Below are positions 56,679-64,000 of a stretch of DNA of 64,000 nucleotides, piece after piece. Both the position numbers and the translations under genes were made by a program. The stretch is taken from NCBI GenBank assembly GCA_040218535.1, contig JAVJRG010000012.1, positions 682,001 to 746,000 of the forward strand, written 5' to 3'. The stretch comes from Lacipirellulaceae bacterium (lineage in GTDB: Bacteria > Planctomycetota > Planctomycetia > Pirellulales > Lacipirellulaceae). Under the pieces are notes generated by a model. The model saw only the letters and a program-made list of their open reading frames with translations, was not told where the DNA came from and ran no database searches. Numbering within the stretch: position 1 is the first letter of the stretch; every line of letters starts with the position of its first letter.

Positions 56679-56892
56679 TCTACTTATTCACCACAGAGGA
56701 GCACGGAGTGCACGAAGGTTCTTTGACATGGTTGCAGAACATTGGAGCGCTCAAGGATTAACACGTATGCTCATCAGTACCTATCTCCAAGACAAACTAT
56801 CTGGCGCTTCAATAATCTCTATCTTCTCAATAGATAAGAACACGCCTGATAGGCTGGACTCAAACCTCCGTGCTCTCGGTGTCCTCTGTGGT

Positions 56893-58011
56893 TCAAAAAA
56901 TGTGGTCGCCGTCGGGGAAGATTTTTACCGTCGGTGGCCCGGTCACTTCTGGCTTGTCTTTGCTCGTTTTCGGCAATTGACCAACGATATCGGTGACGTC
57001 AATCATTCCTACGGGGCAGCCTTCTTCGTCGACGACTGGTAGTTCACTAATCTTGCGATCTGCCAGCAAGTTCACTGCAGCACTCATCGGCTCGCCTACT
57101 TGGATTGTTGTTGGAGAGCCGATCATTCGCGTAGAGATCGGCTCGTCGAGGGCCGCTTCGTCTCGTTTTTCGATGAGTCGGGCCAAGTCGCTATCCGTGA
57201 ACAGACCTGTAAGTGTGCCCGTCGAGTCCGTCAGCATGATTGCCCCACTACGACGTCCTGGTCGTGTTGCCGTTACTAAGACTTCGCGGATCGAACGAAC
57301 ATCGTCCGCCACGCGGCACTCCTCGAGCGTACGCATGTGATCCTCAACCCGACTCAGCTTAAAACCCAGAGCGCCGCCCGGATGATAGCGGGCGAAGTCT
57401 TCTGGCTCGAATCCACGGAGGCGACTTGTTACCAATGCCAACGCGTCGCCGAGGGCAAGCATCGCGGTCGTGCTCGCACTGGGGGCAAGTCCTAGTGGGC
57501 ACGCTTCGTCGATTCTTCCCAGTGGTAACACGAGATCCGCGGCACGCCCGAGTGTGCTGGTACTGCTTGCCGTCATTGCAATGAGATAGACGCCCATCGT
57601 TTGCAAAGGAGCCAGTAGTTGGGAAACTTCACCCGTCTCACCACTTTGCGAGAGCACGAGAACAACATCGCCGCTGGTGACGCGTCCTAAATCCCCGTGA
57701 AAGGCTTCTGCCGGATGCAGGTAGTGCGCAGTTGTGCCCGTCGAAGCAAAAGTTGCCGTCAGTTTTCGCCCAATCAGACCCGCTTTGCCCATCCCCGTGA
57801 CGATCAAATTGCCTTCAAGGGTGCGAAGCTTCTCAACGGCTGTAGCAAACGCTTCATCCAGTCCTGGCAGCATTTCAACGAGCGTTCGCGCCTCAGCAGC
57901 GATCACTTGCCGACCGAGATCGATCGTCTCTTGTGCGGTGACGGGGGAATCGGAGAAAGCAGAAGTCTGCGGGGCATACTGATGCGCGCGAGCGGCTGAG
58001 TCGTAGCTCAT
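56893..58011 (-). CDS. kdsD: D-arabinose-5-phosphate isomerase
   Basis: 372 residues from ATG at 58011, preceded by AAGGATGG; the longer frame to 58080 or 58020 lacks a better site. Residues ~40-200 form the SIS sugar isomerase domain (GNLIVTGMGKAGLIGRKLTA, TAHYLHPAEAFHGDLGRV, VVLVLSQSGETGEVSQL). Two CBS domains follow (MRTLEECRVADDVRSIREVL, MIGSPTTIQVGEPMSAAVNL). This is the standard KdsD layout, converting ribulose-5-phosphate to arabinose-5-phosphate for Kdo. It precedes kdsC by 214 bases; the spacer carries a direct/inverted repeat of ACCACAGAGGA type. Confidence 0.92.
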   Translation of the reverse strand: MSYDSAARAHQYAPQTSAFSDSPVTAQETIDLGRQVIAAEARTLVEMLPGLDEAFATAVEKLRTLEGNLIVTGMGKAGLIGRKLTATFASTGTTAHYLHPAEAFHGDLGRVTSGDVVLVLSQSGETGEVSQLLAPLQTMGVYLIAMTASSTSTLGRAADLVLPLGRIDEACPLGLAPSASTTAMLALGDALALVTSRLRGFEPEDFARYHPGGALGFKLSRVEDHMRTLEECRVADDVRSIREVLVTATRPGRRSGAIMLTDSTGTLTGLFTDSDLARLIEKRDEAALDEPISTRMIGSPTTIQVGEPMSAAVNLLADRKISELPVVDEEGCPVGMIDVTDIVGQLPKTSKDKPEVTGPPTVKIFPDGDHIF

Positions 58012-58085
58012 CGGAACCATCCTTGGTTGCAGTGAGAAATGCGGGGCGTGCACTTTACGAAGAGTCGTCGCGTAGCACAAGACAT

Positions 58086-58280
58086 AGCTGTCAGCCCTCA
58101 GCCTTCAGCTATCAGCTTTTGCATTGCTCGCAATCCTAGCCCCTAACGCAAGCCTGAGGTCACTGCGATACGTGTTAGCGCTGCAAACCCCAGGCTTGCG
58201 CCAGGGGCTAGTAAAGAAACGCTAGGGATGCTGACTCATGATTCAACAAGCTGATCGCTGACGGCTGAAAGCTGACAGCT
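58086..58280. repeat. Nested inverted repeats upstream of kdsD
   Basis: Outer arms GCTGTCAGCCCTCAGCC (58087 on) and its near complement ending at 58280. Inner arms CTAGCCCCTAACGCAAGCCT (58136 on) and its near complement ending at 58211. Together about 195 bases, a typical extragenic repeat cluster, in the leader/promoter region of kdsD. Confidence 0.7.
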
Positions 58281-58292
58281 CAAGCGAAGCGC

Positions 58293-58359
58293 AAAAAAAA
58301 TGCTCCCAGAAAAGCCTACGTTCCAGGGGGGCAAAGAACGTAGCTACCTTTCCGGGAGC
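58293..58359 (-). terminator. Strong terminator hairpin facing left, no gene directly before it
   Basis: GCTCCC/GGGAGC outer pair (58302-58307, 58354-58359) plus inner CTACGTTC/GAACGTAG (58316-58343), followed on the minus strand by eight T (58293-58300). No protein gene ends just upstream of it; the nearest minus gene stops at 59037. Confidence 0.7.
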
Positions 58360-59036
58360 GATTGGATGCGTTTTACGCCTGCGTCACAAAGGCGGACTGA
58401 AAAGTTGTGTCGGGCTCTTCAGTCGAGGGGAGTGTTTCCAAGCGGGGCGCTTGCTTCCGTGCTCACGCGTGCCGCTCGATGATTGTTGGGAATTAATTCC
58501 GATCCCCAATCAATCCTTCCACGTGGTCTCGAATGTGTGTTGTTGGACAAACTTGAAGAAAGTTGTTTCGTTTGTGTGGGTCGCAGAGTAGCGAAAGGCG
58601 AGGAGTGTGGCGAGAGCGATTTGATCATTTTTCAAAATTGGTTTTTTGAAAAGTTTCGCGTCGCTTGATTCGGCGTCCCTTGCCTTCGTGACAACTGCGT
58701 GAGCGAGTCATTCGCTCGTGTGGGTCGGAGAATAAATCGAGTCGCCAAGTGGGTCAACAGCGATTTGCGTGGAGCAAGAAAAAAGTTTTGGGCAACAGTT
58801 AAAAGCACAAGGTCTTGGTCGCTGAACAGGTGTCGAATGCGCGCAGTGAGACACTACCGATGGTTGTACTTTGTGACTTGCAAGACGGAAAATATGGGGT
58901 GGTTTCTGAGAAGTGCTAGCAGTTAGTAGAAGCGGAGAACTTCTACAAAAGAATGTGTAGAAGTCTCGCGCAGAGGCGCGGAGGTCGCAGAGAAACTTCG
59001 CGCTATGTTCGCGTTGTACTTTTCTGAGCGACTTGG
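58360..59036. other. Unassigned gap, possible 3' UTR or small RNA on the minus strand
   Basis: About 680 bases without a credible protein gene. Because it ends in a strong minus-strand terminator, a transcript probably crosses it. It could be the 3' UTR of the gene at 59037 or an unlabelled RNA. It does not look like tmRNA, SRP RNA or a tRNA by eye. Confidence 0.4.
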
Positions 59037-59827
59037 CTAAGGCAAACCCGGCAACACTTCATTAACAATCCACCAGAAATAATAGCACCAAGACAGAAGA
59101 TTCACTATCGCCAGTGTTAGCCACATGATCGCACCGCACCAGTGGGACCAATGCCTAGACGATTCCAATGAGACATCTTTTCTCATGGCAACAATCATGA
59201 ATGCGATTGCAATCAGCGGCATGATCACCTGCATCGACCCAAAGAATACAAACGTTGCCTTTTGCCCAAAAGTGATGAAATAGTTCTGTAATTGTACGGA
59301 AAGAACATTAAGCAGCATTTGGGCAATCTCAATCGAGAAAGCGACCATGAAAAAGTTTTGCCAGTGCTGTGCGACATGCTGCCAGCACCAAAGATAGAAG
59401 TAAATACCAGCCACGACGAGGTAAGCAAACCAAGCCGGTAAAATCGATAGCAGGAGATTAGCATGATCAAATAGCGCGTCAAAACGCAGCGACATGGCGA
59501 ATAGAGTGTAGAATCCATGAGAGGCTTCAATCGATAAGGTCAGCAACAGCCAATGACCAGGCTCGCAGAAGAATGGTAATCCGACAATTCTCCAGTAGAG
59601 CCCAAGGAACAATGTTGCCAGTACGATTGCTTGTGGCACGTAGTAGAAGATGGAAATTCCCTCGCCCGCGGTCGGGGATATTGGAATATCCATCTCTGGC
59701 ATGCGTACCAACTTGTACCCACTGATCACTGCTGCAACGGCAATCGTCCACAAAAAAAGTGGTGAATCCGCAACGGTGGCAGCGCTGCCACATCCCTCTT
59801 AGGCAGTTCTGGCTCGTCGGTTTCCAT
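59037..59827 (-). CDS. Multi-helix membrane protein, frameshift in a T7 run
   Basis: The open frame of 238 residues begins at TTG 59753, but it lacks a start signal. In another frame, ATG at 59827 begins METDEPELPKRDVAALPPLR and IHHFF, which would flow into helix 1 (LWTIAVAAVISGYKLVRM) if the T run (plus strand A at 59752-59758) had eight instead of seven bases. The joined product is about 262 residues with six or so helices (PQAIVLATLFLGLYW, LPAWFAYLVVAGIYFYLW, VIMPLIAIAFMIVAM). Function unknown. It lies 14 bases after the Uma2 gene, so the two are probably co-transcribed. Confidence 0.65.
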
Positions 59828-59840
59828 GGCTCAGACGACC

Positions 59841-60443
59841 TCAACCAACCTGCCGTGCAACCTCGTGCCAAAAGTCGGCCAGATTGATCGCCAGCTCTGG
59901 CAATCGTGGCGAGGTGTAATGGTCGTCCCGCTGCGGCTGAACTTCGTACCTGCCGTCGCGGTTGAGGTAGAACTCAAAATGCCGCTCTTCGGGATCAACG
60001 ATCCAGTACTCGGCAACGCCTGACTCCGCGTAGAGTTGCATTTTTTCGAGACGATCGCGGCGCTTGTTCGATGGGGAAAGGATTTCGATAACGAGATCAG
60101 GAGCACCTTCGACATGAGTTTTTACGATCTGGCGGCGCTCCTTGGCGATATAAAGCAAGTCTGGCTGGACAATTGAATGATCCGCAAAGGCTACGTCTGT
60201 GGGAGCAGCCAGCATTCGACCCCCACCTTTGTCGCTTGCGTTAAGAAGAAAACGCGTGAGAAGGGCTGAAACCGATTGGTGCAGAGGATTCGGTGCAGGG
60301 CTCACAATTAACCTTCCATAAATCAGTTCAACTGGCTCACCTTCAGGCAGTTCCCAATAGTCAGCCGCACGGTGCGGACCGAGAGCCGAGGGAGGCGAAA
60401 ACCCTGGAAGAGTCGATTTGTAAGGAGTGCTAGCGGTACTCAT
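59841..60443 (-). CDS. Uma2 family (DUF820) endonuclease-like protein
   Basis: 200 residues, ATG at 60443. Family marks: YWELPEGEPVELIYGRLIVS, PDLLYIAKERR, GAPDLVIEILSPSNKRRDRL and YAESGVAEYWIVDPEE, where the DLVIEILSP and EYWIVDP segments carry the PD-(D/E)XK-type residues. Uma2 proteins are putative restriction-type nucleases of unclear role, common in planctomycetes and cyanobacteria. No partner methylase is present. Upstream of the membrane protein with 14 bases between. Confidence 0.85.
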   Translation of the reverse strand: MSTASTPYKSTLPGFSPPSALGPHRAADYWELPEGEPVELIYGRLIVSPAPNPLHQSVSALLTRFLLNASDKGGGRMLAAPTDVAFADHSIVQPDLLYIAKERRQIVKTHVEGAPDLVIEILSPSNKRRDRLEKMQLYAESGVAEYWIVDPEERHFEFYLNRDGRYEVQPQRDDHYTSPRLPELAINLADFWHEVARQVG

Positions 60444-60514
60444 ACCCTTAAGTATACCGCGCAGCCGGTGGCCGCCGTAGCATTTTTCTGCCGTCGCACT
60501 GAGTTGTGTAAGGG

Positions 60515-63500
60515 TCAGCTAAACCGATCCTGCAGCGCCTCGACTTCCATCTCTTCTTCTCGCAAGGCTTCTAGCGCACTCACGGCAGCCGTGGCCGCTT
60601 CGATAGTCGTCAGGCAAGGCACGTTCGCTTGCACCGCGGCAGCGCGGATGCGTCCCTCATCGGTACGGGCGCCTTTGCCGCCCGGCTTGTTCATCACGAG
60701 GGCCACTTTGCCGTCGGTTAGGAAGTCCAACAAGTTGGGATGCCCCTCGCGGATTTTCTTCACGCGCGTTGATGCAACACCCTCTTCGTCGAGAAGCTTA
60801 CCGGTCCCTTCGGTTGTCAAAAGTGTGTAACCGAGTTTGTGCAAGCGAGAGCCGAGATCGACGACCGCGTCCTTACCACTGTCAGAAACACTTAAGAAAA
60901 TGTTCCCCTCGGTGGGCAATACCGTCCCCGCAGCAAGCTGGCTTTTAGCGAATGCGATGCTGAACCGGGGACTCGTGCCCATGACTTCGCCCGTGGAACG
61001 CATCTCCGGGCCAAGCACGATGTCCACGCCAGCGAACTTGATAAACGGGAAGACCGCTTCCTTCACCGATACGTGTGCGGGAACGGGGTCTTCGGTAACT
61101 CCCTGATCGACGAGAGAAACGCCCGCCATCACCTTCGCGGCAACGCTGGCCGCTGGCAGCCCCGTGGCTTTGGCGACAAACGGCACGGTACGGCTGGCGC
61201 GTGGGTTCACTTCGATAATGTAAATCTGGTGCTTGCCCTCTTCTTCGCGGACGGCAAACTGCACGTTCATCAGTCCAACAACTTCCAAATCGCGGGCGAG
61301 CTTTTCAGCCGCCTCGCGAATCTCCTGCACAGCGGGCCCTGGCAAACTGTATGGCGGAATCGCGCAGGCGGAGTCACCCGAGTGGACGCCCGCCTCTTCA
61401 ATGTGTTCCATGATTCCGGGAACAACGACTGTCGTGCCATCGCTGATCGCGTCGACATCGACCTCGGTCGCGCCTTCTAGAAAGCTATCGAGCAAGACCG
61501 GCTGGCCTTCGGCGGCAATGAAAGCCTCCGCAGCGAACTTTTCGAGCTGCGCGTTGTCGTAGCAGATCTCCATCGCCCGGCCTCCAAGAACAAAGCTGGG
61601 TCGGACGAGAAGCGGATAGCCGATCTGACCGGCGATCTCCTTCGCCTCGCTCAGATTCCGCGCGATTCCCCCTGGCGGCTGTTTGAGATCTAAACGCTTC
61701 AGCATCGCCTGGAACTTCTCTCGGTCTTCAGCCGCTTCGATGGAATCGACGCTCGTGCCGATAATCGGAACGCCTGCATCGGCCAGATCACGTGCCAGAT
61801 TCAACGGTGTCTGCCCCCCAAACTGGACGATCACTCCGTCCGGTTCGACACGGTCGCAGATGTTGAGTACATCTTCGACGGTAAGCGGTTCGAAGAACAG
61901 AATGTCCGACGTGTCGTAGTCCGTGCTGACCGTCTCCGGATTGGAGTTGACCATCACGCTCTCGATGCCCAGCTCACGCAAGGCATAGCTGGCATGGCAG
62001 CAGCAGTAATCGAATTCGATGCCCTGCCCGATTCGATTCGGTCCGCCGCCAAGAATCATAATGGTTTTATTCTGCGGCTTCGCGGCACCTTCAACCGGTT
62101 CCTTCTCATAACTTTCAAGGCGCGACTCGTAGCGGGTCTGCCTCCCGGCGACTTCATCTTCCGTTTCATACGTCGAATAGAAGTACGGCGTGTAGGCCTC
62201 AAACTCCGCAGCACAAGTATCGACTGACTTGTAGACCGCACAGATGTTCTGATCGAGCCGTCGCCCGCGGACCTCTAACTCTTCAACACCAAAGATGTTC
62301 GCAAGCTGCCGATCTGAAAAGCCAAAGCGCTTGGCGGTGCGCAAGACTTCACGATCGAGTTCCTTCCAGCCGCCACTATCCGGATTCTCTTTGGCGATCT
62401 CGCGTAGGCGGTTCTCTGTCTCAATGATTTCCATCAAGTTGTCGAGGAACCAGCGGTCGATCTTTGTGTGTTCGAATACCTCATCAACCGTCATGCCATC
62501 TTTGAATGCGTAGCGAATGAACCAGATGCGTTCCGGGCAGGGCCGGGAAATCTTCGCGAGAATGTCCTCGCGGGTCGGTTGCTCGTCTGTCCCCCAGAGG
62601 TCTTTCCCGTCGCAGCCAAAGCCTGCTGCACCGACTTCCAATCCGCGGAGTGCCTTCTGGAACGATTCCTTGAAGGTACTGCCAATGGCCATTGTCTCGC
62701 CGACGCTTTTCATCTGCGTCATCAGCGTGTCGTCCGCTTCTGGGAATTTCTCGAAGGCGAATCTTGGGCACTTGGTCACCACATAGTCGATACTTGGCTC
62801 GAAACAGGCCTGTGTTTCGCGAGTAATATCGTTCGGTAACTCGTACAGCCGATAGCCTACGGCCAGCTTCGCAGCGATCTTGGCAATGGGAAATCCGGTT
62901 GCCTTTGAGGCGAGCGCGCTGGAACGGCTTACCCGAGGATTCATCTCGATGACAACCATCCGCCCGTCGTCGGGGTTGATGGCGAACTGAATGTTCGAAC
63001 CGCCCGTTTCGACGCCAATTTCGCGAATGACGGCGAGGCTTGCGTCGCGCATTCGCTGGTACTCCTTGTCGGTGAGCGTCTGCGCGGGGGCCACAGTGAT
63101 CGAATCGCCCGTGTGCACGCCCATCGGATCAAAGTTTTCGATGGCACAGATAATGACGACGTTGTCATCCGCGTCGCGCATCACTTCCATTTCGTATTCT
63201 TTCCAACCGATGATCGACTCTTCGATCAGCACCTCGGTGGTCGGCGATTGATCGAGCCCGCGGAGAACCTTCTCGTCGAATTCGGCCCGGTTGTAAGCAA
63301 TACCACCGCCAGCGCCGCCCATCGTAAAACTAGGACGGATAATCGCCGGCAGGCTAATCTGTTCGACCCACTCGCGCGCAGCTTCAATCGTTTGGACCGT
63401 CTTACCCCGGCAGACCCCGAGGCCGAGCTTCTCCATCGCCGCCTTGAAGCGTTCGCGATTCTCCGCCTTGTCGATCACGTCCGCATCGGCACCGATCAGC

Positions 63501-63841
63501 TCGACGCCGTACTTTTCGAGTACGCCATGCTCAACCAGCGCCATCGCCACGTTGAGCCCCGTCTGCCCACCGAGCGTCGGCAGCAGCGCGTCGGGCTTCT
63601 CCTTGGCGATCACCTTCTCGATCATCTGCCAAGTCAGCGGCTCGATGTAGGTCCGATCGGCGGTCGCCGGATCGGTCATGATCGTCGCCGGATTGGAGTT
63701 GACGAGAACCGTCTCGTACCCTTCCTCGCGCAGCGCTTTACAGGCCTGCGTTCCCGAGTAGTCAAACTCGCAAGCTTGGCCAATCACGATGGGGCCAGAA
63801 CCAATGAGGAGAATTCGCTTTATATCGTCTCGGCGGGGCAT
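60515..63841 (-). CDS. carB: Carbamoyl-phosphate synthase large subunit
   Basis: 1108 residues, ATG at 63841. It makes carbamoyl phosphate for arginine and pyrimidine synthesis, together with the small subunit CarA (not in the window). Two repeated ATP-grasp halves are clear: [20 protein letters not shown] with [14 protein letters not shown], and [20 protein letters not shown] with [19 protein letters not shown]. Each half has an ATP-binding segment ([32 protein letters not shown]) and metal residues ([36 protein letters not shown]). The last ~150 residues form the MGS-type allosteric domain ([20 protein letters not shown]). Length is normal. The adjacent genes are unrelated. Confidence 0.96.
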   Translation of the reverse strand: MPRRDDIKRILLIGSGPIVIGQACEFDYSGTQACKALREEGYETVLVNSNPATIMTDPATADRTYIEPLTWQMIEKVIAKEKPDALLPTLGGQTGLNVAMALVEHGVLEKYGVELIGADADVIDKAENRERFKAAMEKLGLGVCRGKTVQTIEAAREWVEQISLPAIIRPSFTMGGAGGGIAYNRAEFDEKVLRGLDQSPTTEVLIEESIIGWKEYEMEVMRDADDNVVIICAIENFDPMGVHTGDSITVAPAQTLTDKEYQRMRDASLAVIREIGVETGGSNIQFAINPDDGRMVVIEMNPRVSRSSALASKATGFPIAKIAAKLAVGYRLYELPNDITRETQACFEPSIDYVVTKCPRFAFEKFPEADDTLMTQMKSVGETMAIGSTFKESFQKALRGLEVGAAGFGCDGKDLWGTDEQPTREDILAKISRPCPERIWFIRYAFKDGMTVDEVFEHTKIDRWFLDNLMEIIETENRLREIAKENPDSGGWKELDREVLRTAKRFGFSDRQLANIFGVEELEVRGRRLDQNICAVYKSVDTCAAEFEAYTPYFYSTYETEDEVAGRQTRYESRLESYEKEPVEGAAKPQNKTIMILGGGPNRIGQGIEFDYCCCHASYALRELGIESVMVNSNPETVSTDYDTSDILFFEPLTVEDVLNICDRVEPDGVIVQFGGQTPLNLARDLADAGVPIIGTSVDSIEAAEDREKFQAMLKRLDLKQPPGGIARNLSEAKEIAGQIGYPLLVRPSFVLGGRAMEICYDNAQLEKFAAEAFIAAEGQPVLLDSFLEGATEVDVDAISDGTTVVVPGIMEHIEEAGVHSGDSACAIPPYSLPGPAVQEIREAAEKLARDLEVVGLMNVQFAVREEEGKHQIYIIEVNPRASRTVPFVAKATGLPAASVAAKVMAGVSLVDQGVTEDPVPAHVSVKEAVFPFIKFAGVDIVLGPEMRSTGEVMGTSPRFSIAFAKSQLAAGTVLPTEGNIFLSVSDSGKDAVVDLGSRLHKLGYTLLTTEGTGKLLDEEGVASTRVKKIREGHPNLLDFLTDGKVALVMNKPGGKGARTDEGRIRAAAVQANVPCLTTIEAATAAVSALEALREEEMEVEALQDRFS

Positions 63842-64000
63842 AGTAGGTGGGGCGAGGGGTTAGGGGCGAGCGATGTCTCGCCTAGCAGGTTCGGGGATGC
63901 GAAAACGCGAGTAAAATCGCTCCAAGGTATCACGGCCTACGGCTATGCTTCAACCGGCGGAAGTCGAAACGCGAATCGAACCTGCTTCCGCTGGGGACAG

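Noticed and set aside
58360-59036. tmRNA, SRP RNA or 6S RNA
   Set aside because: No conserved signature motifs of these RNAs could be recognised by eye; left as an unassigned transcript.

Overview
The window looks like a chromosomal segment of a planctomycete, most likely of the Pirellulales type. The clues are many large secreted proteins ending in PEP-CTERM sorting signals, single-loop dockerin-like linkers, a protein with the planctomycete-type N-terminal export motif (FEPRLMLAG), TadE/TadG-type pseudopilin genes, a sigma factor with extra N-terminal helix-turn-helix modules, a dockerin-bearing sulfatase, and Kdo/LPS-type envelope genes. No exosortase, rRNA, tRNA or CRISPR array was seen.

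Layout. 1-8.2 kb: three same-strand genes for repeat-rich surface proteins (the last runs off the left edge). 8.2-8.9 kb: a decayed patch holding a PEP-CTERM remnant with a stop in its motif and, on the other strand, a kinase-like fragment joined to a PEP-CTERM-like tail. 8.9-11.7 kb: a TadE-TadG-TadE cluster with a HAMP-like membrane protein; TadG is split by a one-base shift. 12-18.2 kb: PEP-CTERM proteins. 18.5-20.1 kb: an overlapping DUF4166/DoxX-like pair. 20.4-25.4 kb: two convergent repeat proteins. 25.5-31.3 kb: a frameshifted B12-binding radical SAM protein, a tiny membrane protein, the unusual sigma factor and a secreted protein of unknown function. 31.6-41.7 kb: a duplicated module made of a small PEP-CTERM protein plus a choice-of-anchor-L/dockerin protein, interleaved with a PEP-CTERM sulfatase and an Asn/Gln-rich secreted protein. 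42-52 kb: a GT61 glycosyltransferase, a transglutaminase-like protein, an MFS transporter, a PEP-CTERM protein, glgC, a GT4 glycosyltransferase and an esterase-like protein, with palindromic repeats in most gaps. 52.4-58 kb: an envelope cluster (OstA-like protein, KdsC, KdsD). 59-63.8 kb: a membrane protein (frameshifted), a Uma2 protein and carB.

The most interesting part is the 31.6-41.9 kb region. A two-gene module (PEP-CTERM anchor protein followed by a choice-of-anchor-L protein with dockerin-like repeats) occurs twice. In one copy the two genes overlap by 17 bases. In the other the stop between them is gone, giving a 780-residue open frame that still keeps a strong internal ribosome site. 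A third, solo copy of the anchor gene is adjacent. Copies share a promoter-like sequence whose -35 box overlaps the stop codon of a PEP-CTERM tail (intact gene or remnant), and two copies carry a 67-71 bp palindromic element with paired base changes.

Three genes are each interrupted by a single-base shift, two of them in homopolymers; these may be sequence errors or real decay. All functions are read from sequence motifs alone, without database searches.
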